Positions 49,901 through 59,525 of a stretch of 64,000 bases of DNA are shown here, piece by piece (the stretch's first letter is position 1; every line of letters starts with the position of its first letter). Under the pieces are notes generated by a model, which searched no databases, was not told the DNA's origin, and worked only from the letters and a program-made list of their open reading frames with translations. The position numbers were made by a program, and so were the translations under genes. Source of the DNA: Pelecanus crispus (taxonomy: Eukaryota; Chordata; Aves; Pelecaniformes; Pelecanidae). Location of the stretch: positions 126,729,388 to 126,793,387 of the forward strand of contig NC_134644.1 of the NCBI RefSeq assembly GCF_030463565.1. The letters run 5' to 3'.

Positions 49901-50352
49901 TCTAAAGAGCCTAGTCCTAATATTTAATGGCTTGAGTTGTTTTTTTTTCCTTCATTAAATCAGGAGCTTGTTTTTGTGTGTTGCTCTGAATAAAGCTCTC
50001 TCTAACTGCACATTTTGGAAAATGATTTACAGAGGAAAATATTGCTGGTACTTTCGGGTCAAAGAATAATCTGTTTGTTTCATTGAATTCTTGGTAATGA
50101 CAAATTGTCCATGCCTTTGAGTAATGGAAGCTCCCACTTTTATTATCTAAAGCATTCATTACTCATATATTTAATGTACTGTTATAATTTTAAAATAATT
50201 TGCATAAAATGTTTTTAAAATTGCTGGCTCAAGTGTCCTGTTAAATTGTGTTGCCTGGTTTTTAATGTATTTAACAATGACTGTCTAACAAAAATATTCT
50301 TTCTCAGGAGACAAGGGACACTGAAATGCTTTTTCGCTACTAAAAATGTGAC
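46920..50352 (-). other. KLHL14 intron with an embedded CR1 copy
   Basis: A 3.4-kb GT-AG intron. It contains the CR1 fragment at 47931-48600. The remainder is non-coding and no other element was recognised. Confidence 0.9.
47931..48600 (-). mobile_element. CR1 LINE, 5'-truncated, relatively young
   Basis: Minus-strand CR1 of about 665 bp. The plus-strand left edge carries the reverse-complemented octamer tail (repeats of 'catagaat'), followed by 'ttaggttggaaaagaccttt' and 'aagatcatccagtccaacc'. Reading on the minus strand from about 48600 to the stop at 48040, the C-terminal part of the ORF2 reverse-transcriptase protein is unbroken. Motifs include [40 protein letters not shown] and [15 protein letters not shown]. 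The protein start is missing, so the copy is dead by 5' truncation, but the open frame indicates a fairly recent insertion. It lies in the same orientation as KLHL14. Confidence 0.96.
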
Positions 50353-50511
50353 CTTTCAAATGGTTTCCTCCAATTGCATACAGTCGATCATTCATTACAG
50401 CCAAAGTGTGGATTGCTCGCTTTGTGTTCATGTCCTGTTTTCGGGCCCAGACGTCCATCACAGGGTCATAGCAGTACAGCCAGGGGACGTATTCTCCATT
50501 GTGAACACCTC
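50353..50511 (-). CDS. KLHL14: KLHL14 coding exon (kelch repeats)
   Basis: This 159-bp exon (acceptor 'tactttgcag', donor 'gtcaca') gives two bases of a Gly codon, 52 residues and one base of the next Gly codon. The peptide starts GVHNGEYVPWLYCYDPVMDVW and ends RLYAIGGNHLK, which is a complete kelch blade. It follows a very short 150-bp intron and precedes the 3.4-kb intron. Confidence 0.97.
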
Positions 50512-50661
50512 CTGCAAAGTACATATGCTTCTGTTAATCAATGTAAATAAAGACATTGCACTGCAGCAGGAATTTAGCTCTACGATTTTGGGTTCTGGGG
50601 TTTTGTTGTTGTTTTGGGGTGGGTTTTTTGGTATATAGCAGGAATTATAAAAGACACTGGC
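50512..50661 (-). other. KLHL14 150-bp intron with GC donor
   Basis: A 150-bp intron. Its 5' splice site reads TTTCAG|gccagt on the minus strand, so it is GC-AG rather than GT-AG. The acceptor is 'gtactttgcag'. The coding phase demands exactly this junction to restore the S-G-G-V sequence across the exons. Confidence 0.85.
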
Positions 50662-50852
50662 CTGAAATATATATCTTGCCATTGTGAACGGCTCCTGCGT
50701 GGGCCGCCAAAGGTTGTGGTAACGAAGACACATAACGCCACTCATTTGTCTCCAGATTGTAGCACTCCACGCTGGACAAGTAGCCAGTTTCATTTCTTCC
50801 ACCAATTACATACAAGTTCTTGTCAAGTCGACAGGCGTAGAAACTGGCTCTC
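50662..50852 (-). CDS. KLHL14: KLHL14 coding exon (kelch repeats)
   Basis: This 191-bp exon has acceptor 'gtcctccag' and a GC donor. It carries one base of an Arg codon, 63 codons and one base of Gly. The protein starts RASFYACRLDKNLYVIGG, continues ETGYLSSVECYNLETNEW and ends GKIYIS. These are kelch blade motifs identical or nearly identical to KLHL14 as I know it. Together the four exons cover about 215 C-terminal residues of a protein of about 628. Upstream exons coding for the BTB, BACK and first kelch repeats are not found up to position 64000. Confidence 0.97.
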
Positions 50853-53800
50853 CTGGAGGACAGGGCAGAACAAAACAAAACAAGCCAACAACAAACTAAT
50901 TAGCCACGTCAACCATGTTTTTTCTCTCTCCAGCTGACTCCCTGAACTAAGATAGCAGCTCCTTCAAACGCTACTTCAGACAGAAGTGTCCAGGAGCTTC
51001 ACATGCTTACAGCTGTCCTAGAGACTGTGGTTGTTCTGGTGTCAAAACAATTAAGCACACACAAATCTGGCATAAGATACCCCTTTTCAAAGCTGTTTGT
51101 TGCTTTTTCACACCCGTGAAAGATAAAAAGGTGCTCATTAACGTTTGGGGCATTACCTTGTAAGGGATATAACAACTCGGTAAGACAAAGTGAAAAATGA
51201 GGTAGATAATGTAACAATAATAAATTATCTTGACATTCACTTTCTTTATGGTCCTTCAAGGGTCATTGTTCCCAATTTACTAAGAGAACCACATCATCAA
51301 AATTTTTCTTCAATTATCATTTTTTTCTTCTTTCTGCAGTACTGCAAATAGAACAACTTTCCTTACGCTAGGCACAATATTACATTTCCGCCCTTTAACT
51401 CAAAAGAGGTCTGTCCCCATCCAGCTAACACTGAGAAAAGTTTTAGCCACCTGTCCACTTTCATATGCAACTCAGGTATGCAGGAAAATAATTAATTTTC
51501 TGGTCAGGACTGCCAGGCATATATTAGTTCGTCTTCTTCGTGCCTGCAAATTTAACAATAAGTGTCTGTTGCTGAAGTAAAAGTAAAGCAGTAGATGATT
51601 CTGCGAGACCCTGTTTCATGTAATCCACTTTCAGGGAACGCTCCCTGTATTATTCAGCGCAGGAAGGTTTGCTAGGGTAGAGGCCTTTAATTTTAAGCTG
51701 CAATGATACAAGAAAGAAAATTGCAAAAGAGCAACAGCTAGGCTAGGATGAAGATCTGTACAAAATGTTGAATGACAAGACTTGTCAGTCCTAAACCTCA
51801 AATTTTCTCCTGGGCGAAACCGGAGTGGTGTGTGAGCCCTGAGACAAGCAGGCAGGTGAGGCACAGCAAGGTCTAGCTCTGATAGCTCCTGTGAAACAGG
51901 CACGCTGGAGTGTGGCTGCAGCTTGCCAAACCCTGCTCTGTGGCTGACACGATGCACTCCAGTTCCAGCCCAGGAACCCCAATTGGAATCTGAGAGCAGC
52001 TGCATATTGCACTCCTGAATCGCACAGTAAATCTTGGGAGCTTGATGGTCACCTGCACCATCAAGGGCTTGATCCTGCAGACCGCTGCAAAGCATTTGGG
52101 ATGAGCAGTGGTCCACGTACAGAGCACAACACGCTGCAATGAACAGCTCTGGTATGTCCCAGCTCCTCCCCAGGCTTCCCTATAGTCATCCCATGACCAA
52201 GTGAGCTAGCAAAGCCTGGTGTGCCATGTCTCTAAACTGCTATCGAGTCAGGCATGCGTTCAGGAGCATTTCCTTCAGTGAAGGCAGCAGTAAGATCTCT
52301 TTCCTTTACCCAGCTGCCTATTTTCACAAAATTTGTAGTATGCTTTAACATTTTGGAGCAATTCCCCTCTTTGTTAAATGTGGCTGAGACTGGCTGATGG
52401 TTTATCAGTTGGAGGAGAGGTCAGGCAGACATGAAGATACAGCCATGGAAACAGCAGGGCTGGCTGGGTGTTCAGGGAACAGATCTGACGCAACCCTGCC
52501 TGTTTCTGGCCTTACATTTTGGATTTGGTGCACACCTGACAGGGGTCCTCACCCTGTCTGGTGAGGAGCTGAATCACCAAGTACCTCCCGTCTACCTCTC
52601 TGCTTTCATCTTGCCCGCACATGGGCAACTTGGATGGTGCAGGACAGCACCCTTTGTTGAGCAGGAACACTGACACAAGGATAAGGCTACCAAAAGAAAA
52701 GATAGAAACAGGAGGAGGGGAATGCTGCTAAGTGCCTTCAGCTCAGCTGACGAATTAAATAAGACCATTTAATTTATCTGTCAATGGGCAGATAGAAGCT
52801 GATGGCATATATTGCTCTGCATGGTCGGGCAGCAAATTGTGCATCTATGTTTTTAGCCTGATTTTCTATGGAAACAAAGCTTATTTGATTACACTGTACG
52901 TGTACCCATGTCTGCCTGAGTGTTGTCTCCTCAACAAAAACCTGCTGGCTGATTTCACTCTAATTTGACAGAGAGTATAGGCGTTAGAGGCAATCAAGTG
53001 TCTATATGCTTCCTGAGAGTATGTGACAGGCCAGAGCCAAGACAGCCTATAGTGGTCCCAAAAGTAGGAAAAGCTGCAGATTTTGTAGTCTGGGTCACAT
53101 CCTATTAGACATCAGAGAGCCTGCATGGGTGGCACACGCTCTCCGACCCTTCTGTGTCTGGCAGCTGCAGTACACAAACCCACAGGGTGCCTGTTGTCAA
53201 TGCTTGGGGTGCTCACACGTCCGCTCGTCTGTCCTCATCTGACAAACCTGTTAATGAACTTCTCTCAGCGTGTTTTTTTTTAGTTCAGCTTTAAGAAGCA
53301 GAGGTAGGTACAACATTACTATTTTAACTAGGATTTCACCAACGTTATTCTCTATGTGTACTCCTGGTTTCAACCACACAGTGTCACTATAAGGAGCAAA
53401 AATGAACGCGTCAGCACGCTTCACTCTTCTGCTTGGATGTGAATATTCACTCAGTAGCTCCTGGCACAAATATTTTAAGCTTTTTGGTTTTTTACTTTTC
53501 AGTGATACAGTGTGTAAGGGGCGACTTTTTAAACTGCTGTAAAATATGATCCAGATTAAAATATAATACAGTAATTTTTGCATGACAACTTTCCCCACAA
53601 AACTGGGAAGAGACTATCCATTCTAATGAGATAAATGGAATCCACCTCACGATCTGAATATGGACAATAAGACAACTATTTTCTGGTTTTCTTCAGGATT
53701 GCAAGTACTTAACATTCACTGGTCTCTGAGGTGCTTTTGTTCACATCCCTTCACTCACTAATCAACCTAACTAACTTCTTCTCATAAGTACACACAAAAG

Positions 53801-53989
53801 GGAAGAATTTCTTTCCAATTTCCATAGGTGATGAATTTATGCCCTGAAACAAGAAATACAACTACCAGCCTGAGGTTTAAAACTACAAGTGCTATTACTG
53901 ATCACTGCAATATCTGGACCTGATTTCAGGGTCACTGTTAGAGTGTATGCTTTGCTTTTTAAAAACTAAGTAATCTTAATAAGGGTTAA

Positions 53990-54150
53990 TGTTACTATTA
54001 TTAAAGCCATAGACTAAGACAAAATCTGAAAATTGTTTTCTCCCTCTTTCTCCAGCTTCTTTTCTCAGTTCACTTGGCCCCAGTGAGGACGCTGACCTGC
54101 TCATTCCCACTTCTTCAGGCCCTGGTACAATGCCATTTTTTGCTGGTCTT
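53990..54150 (+). repeat. Member A of a second diverged repeat pair
   Basis: It shares the ordered words 'ttattaaagcca.agacta', 'cagttcact..gc.cca' and 'ggtacaatgc.' with positions 55962-56125 in the same orientation, with gaps. The family was not recognised. Confidence 0.4.
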
Positions 54151-55961
54151 TAAACAAAAACTTTCAATTTGGAATGTAAGAAAAAAGAAGATGTTTTAAA
54201 TGTTATTACGTTCCACACACCCTGTCCAGCTCTGGGCTGAGCTGGTAAGATGCAACAGTACTGACTGAGGCGTCCAGCTGAGGCTCATGCCACAAGTTCA
54301 GATACGTCTGCTACAAAGACCACTCCTTCTGTAGGCACGTTAATCTAACTGAACTGCTCTCCAAAAAGCATCCCGTTGTTATTGCATCATCAGGCAGATG
54401 CAAAAGCTGATGAGTCATTTGCTGCTTCTCTAAACAACGCACACCTGAAAACAGTACATACTTTTCAAAAGCATGTATTTTTGAGATGTTCTTCAAATGA
54501 AAAGAAACCAAACTTGGCTTTAAAGAAAATACACTGATGGCTCTGAATCCATAACAGGATCAGACTTTTCTTTATAGCTCATACAGTAAAATCAATCAGA
54601 TATGGATTTTAGCATATGAGATAAAAGTTTACTCATCAAATATTTCATACAGATTTTCAACTTGAGAATATAGTGCCTGTGAATGAGACCCACATTTACC
54701 TGGCAGTCATTTCAAAGGAGCTATTACAGTCTCTCCAGCCAATTATTCTCAGACTAAAATTCCTAAGTAGGTTTTGACTTGATGGACCATAATGACTCAG
54801 AAGAACCCATTAAACAGTCTGTCTTGTCAGTGGTGCCTGCATTATGCCAGCAGAGACAGGGCGTGACCCTGTACTCCTAGCAGGGAAAAAATAGCCTGTT
54901 GACTTTAATGGGAACCTTATCTGACTAAAGGAACTGGGAAAGGAGACTGCATAAAAGTCCTCTCTTGTTTGTATGATGTTCTAAAAAACCGGGCCAGAGC
55001 TACTTCTAAAGGCTGCAACAACTCTTAGGAACTCATTAGAGATGAGCAAATAAACCATTAAAAACATTTTAGAAAGTGATTTGAAAATCCCTGTTTTCCA
55101 ACAATAGCCCCAATGCTTAGGAGCCTTTATAGAGAAATAATGGGCAAGCCTATGAGTTACGTATGCTGAACAAAAGAGGTGACAATTAATGTTGTCATAG
55201 TAAAGCCCCTTGCAGCAGGAAGTATGTATGAGCGGACCATTACATGTAAATAACACTGTAAGGAGCTGAGATGCTAATACATTACAGTTTATTGCCGGGC
55301 AGCTGCTAAGCAATCACAATGTGCAGCAGAGTTTCTGACTCTTGGCTGAAGGCGGCAGCTTCCACCAGAGCGCAAGGCAAGTCATATTCCCCACCTGTAA
55401 TTACGAACTGATTTTCTAGTGAAACACAACTGGCCACTGTGGAGGTGGAAAAACTCCTACTGTCTTGCCTTCTCCAACCCTCAACTACCTACTTCTGCCT
55501 TCTGAGCTTTGTCAGCCAAATAAGCCCAACCGTTCAGCCAGCAGCACGTGCCCCTCAGGAGTTGTGCTTGCAGATACCCAGAGGGCCTAATTAGGACACC
55601 GATTAGGCTCCACGGGAGAGCTTCAGCCTCCGTACAAGCACTAGTTGGCCTCCCGGTTCACTGAGGATGACCTGCACAGCCATGTGCAATCTCACGCACG
55701 CCTCCTGTCTCCCCCGCGCCAACACCTGAGCTGGTGGTGACTCAGTCCGGGGAGCTGAACCAGAGGGGAAAGCATCCCTCTCTTTTAAGGTAAATAACCC
55801 GGTTGTGGGGTTATCCCACGGTGCTGGCCAGAGTCAGGGAGAAGGCTGGGGGCTGCCCAAGCAGGGCCACCTCTTTAGCTAAAGCCTGCTGCTGGACTAG
55901 CTCTATTAACAACTAAAAAAGAAAAAGGAAATTTAGTAAAGGATTTTTAAAGTAAAGGATG

Positions 55962-56125
55962 ATGTTATTAATAAAGCCAGAGACTATAATGAACTGTGAT
56001 GCTCTTTTTAATCTTCATTTATATGGCTAATTTTATCAGTTCACTCAGCTCCAACAGGGAACCTCCTCAGATCTGTTCCACTTGGGCTTTTTCATGGAGC
56101 GGTACAATGCAGGTTTTTTTGGTGA
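55962..56125 (+). repeat. Member B of a second diverged repeat pair
   Basis: Counterpart of 53990-54150, about 2 kb away. It contains 'ttaataaagccagagacta', 'cagttcactcagctccaac' and 'ggtacaatgcaggttttttt'. The similarity is interrupted and was judged by eye. Confidence 0.4.
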
Positions 56126-56791
56126 TAAGCATTGCACATGGGTCTGCATATGGACTTAGGTCAACCAAACCGAGTCCTGAACAAAGGCCCTTCAAAAACT
56201 CTAGTAGACTGACATTTTACCTCTGAAAATTTGAAAGGACAGCCATGTTTCCATGCATGTCATAATACGCACCTTGAACTGCAAGGTTGCACTGAGTTAA
56301 AAACATTTATGACTGCCAGACACCTGAACACTGAGGACAGCCAATAGAAAAAGAGCTAAAATACTGACAGCACATAGAGGAAAGTGTCTTAGGAAGGTGA
56401 TGTGAGATCTTTTGTACATTGGATCCATGAGAAGATGGGTGTTGAACTGAAGGATGGACATTGAATGCTCTTTCATAAAACAACATTATAACACTGGATC
56501 TTCTGCCTTTGAGATTCTTCTTAGGAAACATGCATCATTCAGTTCAGGTTTGGGGGACTTTTTACCTGCCAAGGTAGATTTTGGAATCCAGAGTTAAGTT
56601 TGCACCATCTTTACCGGTCATTACTCAAGTCTACATGCACCTCTGCTCTTCAGTACACAGTAAAGATTAAAATGTATGCTACTCTAATATGCATTAGCTG
56701 ACAGTAACTTCACTCAACGACCACCTAGAATTGAGCCCTCTGACAAGGTGAGACATGTTGAGGAGAGCTTTTCATGGCTGGCGTGGTGAAA

Positions 56792-56796
56792 CAGGA
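56792..56796 (+). repeat. Target-site duplication of provirus, left
   Basis: CAGGA directly before the 5' LTR, repeated at 63675-63679 after the 3' LTR. Five bp is the duplication size usual for ERVL-type integrases. Confidence 0.93.
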
Positions 56797-57039
56797 TGTC
56801 CTGGTTTCGGCTGGGATAGAGTTAATTTTCTTCCTAGCAGCAGGCATAGTGCTGTGTTTTGGATTTAGTAGGAGAAGAATGTTGATAACACGCTGATGTT
56901 TTTAGTTGTTGCTGAGTACTGCTTATGCTAGTCAAGGACTTTTTCAGCTTCCCATGCTCTGCCAGGCGCACAAGAAACTGGGAGGGGGCACAGCCAGAAT
57001 AGTTGATCCAAACTGACCAAAGGGCTATTCCATACCATA

Positions 57040-57047
57040 TGACGTCA
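57040..57047 (+). promoter_or_regulatory. CRE site in LTR U3
   Basis: Perfect palindromic TGACGTCA, 8 bp upstream of the TATA element. This is a typical binding site for CREB/ATF factors. The solo LTR at 25.8 kb has lost the CpG here (TGACATCA). Confidence 0.8.
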
Positions 57048-57054
57048 TGCTCAG

Positions 57055-57062
57055 TATATATA
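57055..57062 (+). promoter_or_regulatory. TATA element of the LTR promoter
   Basis: TATATATA immediately before 'ctgggggg'. It is the same relative position as 'tatataaa' in the solo LTR. Confidence 0.8.
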
Positions 57063-57374
57063 CTGGGGGGGGTTAGCCGGGGAGCAGGGACCGCTGCTCG
57101 GGAACTGTCTGGGTATCGGTTGTCGGGTGGTGAGCAATTGCATTGTGCATCACTTGCTTTGTATATTATTATTACTGTTATTATTATTATATTGTTGTTA
57201 TTATTATTTTACTTTATTTTATTTTAATTATTAAACTATTCTTATCTCAACCCAGGAGTGTTTCTCACTCTTACTCCTCCGATTCTCTCCCCCATCCCAT
57301 CGGGGTAGGGGGAGTGAGCGAGCGGCTGCGTGGTACTGAGTTGCTGGCTGGGACTAAACCACGACAGTCCTTTT

Positions 57375-57392
57375 TGGCGCCCAACGTGGGGC
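57375..57392 (+). other. Primer binding site, tRNA-Lys type
   Basis: TGGCGCCCAACGTGGGGC is complementary over 18 nt to the 3' end of the lysine tRNA used by Mason-Pfizer-type viruses (Lys1,2). It starts 8 nt after the LTR end (spacer GTCCTTTT), longer than the usual 0-3 nt. It primes minus-strand DNA synthesis. Confidence 0.88.
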
Positions 57393-57459
57393 ACGAAGGG
57401 TTTGAGATAAGAACAGATTAACTAGAGTGTATTAAGGAGTCTGTTAACAGTTGCCGGTC

Positions 57460-59451
57460 ATGATATTAGTTCATCTGATCTGTACCATGTTCTTTTCTTG
57501 GCTGTGCATGTTAAAGCTTGGTGTTGGTCTGTGCATTGCGCTATGCTCTGTAGTGATTAAGGATGTTTTGATTGGGAGGTTCCTTATCAAAATCCTGACC
57601 TTGAGCATGGTTTTGTATCTGGGTTTTATACACAAGTCATTACTGTACTTCGGGTACCACCTCATGGAGAGAGTTAGCAATTATACCTTTCCCTCGGAGA
57701 CGTCTGTTGTGGAGGAACTACAGAATGGCACCTTCATTACCTTATTCTATAATGCTTCCTCCCTCATTACAGAAAGTTTTCAGTATTTTGAACATCCCTG
57801 GGCAGTTAAGATACTTCTATTGATACTTCTTGGGAATATTGTTTTGGTTTTGACAAAGGTTAGTAAGCAATTTAAGAATATCATCCAGAGATCTGCCCCA
57901 AGGCTGGAGAGTTATGAGTGGCAGGGTGTGTGGGATCGTATGCGCAAGTACCTAGGGCAGTGGGGACCTCCAGTGTTTTGGAACTTCACCCCTGAACAAG
58001 TGCAGAATCCTGAAGAACTAGTAAAGTATTTGGAAGAAGTATGTTCTCACCCTGGCAACTCCAAAGAGACACAACTCATTGCAACATGCTGGGGACTGGC
58101 CCATGCCTATCGAGCCCTGTTCAACACTATTCAGTACCCTCAAGGGAAAGAGAGGGTCTCTGGATCTGATGACAAAACAACAGGCACTGTGGCTACTCCA
58201 ACCACAGCCATGAGCACTGTGGCTACTCCAACCACAGCCACAAGCACTGCAGCTACTCCAACACCCACCACAGGTACTGCAGCCACTCCAACCCCAGTGG
58301 CAGGCACTGCGGCTAAACCAGAGAACCAACCTGCGCCGGTATCAGTTGCCCCTATACAGAAGAAAAAATACACAAGGAAATCAGTTCGTTTAGTAAGGGA
58401 TGAAGATGAACCAGGGCCATCACGAGAACCAGAGGAGGAAGAACCCATAAATGAGATGGTGACCACCCGATCCCTATCCCTGAGTGAGCTGCGAGATATG
58501 CGAAAAGATTTTGGTCGTCATCCAGGCGAGCACATCATCACCTGGCTGCTCCGATGCTGGGATAACGGGGCCAGTAGCCTGGATTTAGAGGGTAGGGAAG
58601 CCAAGCAGCTGGGATCCCTTTCCAGGGAAGGGGGCATTGACAAAGCAATTGGAAAAGGGGCAAAACCGCTCAGCCTCTGGAGGCGACTTCTGTCAAGCGT
58701 GAAGGAAAGGTATCCCTTCAAGGAGGATGTTTTATACCGCCCAAGCAAATGGACCACCGTAGAGAAGGGTATCCAGTACCTGAGGGAATTAGGCGTGCTG
58801 GAGGTGATTTACAGTGACCTGAATGATGAACAGTTAACCAAAGACCCAGATGAAGTCAGGTGCACACAATCCATGTGGCGGAAGGTGGTACGGAGCGCAC
58901 CAGCATCGTATTCCAACTCGTTGGCAATACTAGCCTGGAAAGACGACGAGGCACCAACGGTGGATGAAGTGGCTAGACAACTCCGGGACTACGAAGAAAA
59001 GCTCTCTTCCTCCCTACGGGCCTGTGTCTCGGCTGTGGAAAAACTGTCTGAAAAAATATGCCAAGAGTTCCAACAACTCAGAGAGGATCTGTCCTACTCC
59101 CCACCTGCACGGACCAGTGTCTCAGCCATTAGGAGTCAACGTCCCTATGCTCAAGAGAGAGGATATAGAGGATACACACCACGGGGCACCCTGTGGTTTT
59201 ACCTGCGTGATTATGGAGAGGACATGAGAAAGTGGGATGGAAAACCCACCTCAACCTTAGAGGCACGGGTGCGTGAGTTGCAAGGAAAAACTATTAGGAA
59301 AGGCGGTTCTCCCAGGAAGATTGCAGCTCCAGTTTCCAGTGAGCAGTTCCCGAGACAGAGTAAGAGGGCTAATTTTACTTCCGACCTTGATCAGGGGACT
59401 TTTGATTCACATTTACAGGAAGTGAACAGCGAATACTGTGACCAGTGTTAG
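57460..59451 (+). CDS. gag: gag polyprotein with N-terminal membrane domain
   Basis: This is a 663-residue intact frame from the first ATG to the TAG at 59449. Residues about 2-33 and 36-58 are strongly hydrophobic. Sequons N74 (NYT), N89 (NGT) and N98 (NAS) follow, then a third hydrophobic segment at about 114-132. This is a polytopic, potentially glycosylated anchor rather than a myristoylated matrix start (no Met-Gly). Residues 150-230 form a helical, Trp-rich region. Residues 242-286 are 10-residue Thr/Pro/Ala repeats. Residues 318-330 are acidic. Residues about 338-500 look like an ERVL/Fv1-type capsid ('LRDMRKDFGRHPGEHIITWL', 'WRRLLSSVKERYPF'). Residues about 503-545 may form a coiled coil. 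I see no CCHC zinc knuckle; basic stretches at 576-625 may serve as nucleocapsid. Gag would form the particle. The membrane topology is an inference. Confidence 0.93.
   Translation: MILVHLICTMFFSWLCMLKLGVGLCIALCSVVIKDVLIGRFLIKILTLSMVLYLGFIHKSLLYFGYHLMERVSNYTFPSETSVVEELQNGTFITLFYNASSLITESFQYFEHPWAVKILLLILLGNIVLVLTKVSKQFKNIIQRSAPRLESYEWQGVWDRMRKYLGQWGPPVFWNFTPEQVQNPEELVKYLEEVCSHPGNSKETQLIATCWGLAHAYRALFNTIQYPQGKERVSGSDDKTTGTVATPTTAMSTVATPTTATSTAATPTPTTGTAATPTPVAGTAAKPENQPAPVSVAPIQKKKYTRKSVRLVRDEDEPGPSREPEEEEPINEMVTTRSLSLSELRDMRKDFGRHPGEHIITWLLRCWDNGASSLDLEGREAKQLGSLSREGGIDKAIGKGAKPLSLWRRLLSSVKERYPFKEDVLYRPSKWTTVEKGIQYLRELGVLEVIYSDLNDEQLTKDPDEVRCTQSMWRKVVRSAPASYSNSLAILAWKDDEAPTVDEVARQLRDYEEKLSSSLRACVSAVEKLSEKICQEFQQLREDLSYSPPARTSVSAIRSQRPYAQERGYRGYTPRGTLWFYLRDYGEDMRKWDGKPTSTLEARVRELQGKTIRKGGSPRKIAAPVSSEQFPRQSKRANFTSDLDQGTFDSHLQEVNSEYCDQC
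58183..58320 (+). repeat. 30-bp coding repeats inside gag
   Basis: About four and a half 30-bp units, each encoding roughly TxATPTxAxS or a close variant, forming a Thr/Pro/Ala linker between the matrix-like and capsid-like regions. The first two units are almost identical in DNA. Confidence 0.9.
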
Positions 59452-59525
59452 AGGGGCCCTGCCTCCAGCCAGGTGGAGGAAAGGGACAACCGGGTTTACT
59501 GGACTGTGTGGATTCGATGGCCTGG
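59449..59525 (+). promoter_or_regulatory. Candidate gag-pol UAG readthrough signal
   Basis: The gag frame ends in a single TAG (59449-59451), and pro-pol continues in the same frame without another stop. Ten nt after it lies a perfect hairpin, CCTCCA (59462-59467) with TGGAGG (59474-59479), with loop GCCAGG. Loop bases CCAGG can pair with CCTGG at 59521-59525, so an H-type pseudoknot is possible. The layout is like the gammaretroviral readthrough site (stop, about 8-nt spacer, pseudoknot). The hairpin is seen directly; the readthrough and pseudoknot are inferences. Confidence 0.65.

Larger units (their letters stand above)
50853..56796 (-). other. KLHL14 intron, part left of the provirus
   Basis: Intronic sequence upstream of the last visible KLHL14 exon. 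No exon was seen. It includes a pair of similar segments at about 53990-54150 and 55962-56125. A GC-richer section at about 55,480-55,760 has no recognisable coding content. Confidence 0.6.
56797..57366 (+). repeat. 5' LTR
   Basis: A 570-bp LTR starting TGTCCTGGTTTCGGCTGGGA and ending AACCACGACA (TG...CA ends). Visible signals are a perfect CRE (TGACGTCA, 57040-57047), a TATA element (TATATATA, 57055-57062), an ATTAAA-type polyadenylation signal at about 57229-57234 and an (ATT)n-rich stretch at about 57168-57230. The U3/R border is expected about 25-30 bp after the TATA element. Confidence 0.97.

Noticed and set aside
57003..57421. Small open frames inside the LTRs (and their copies at 63311-63723)
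   Set aside because: They lie in LTR regulatory sequence, include translated ATT repeats, and show no protein-like features.
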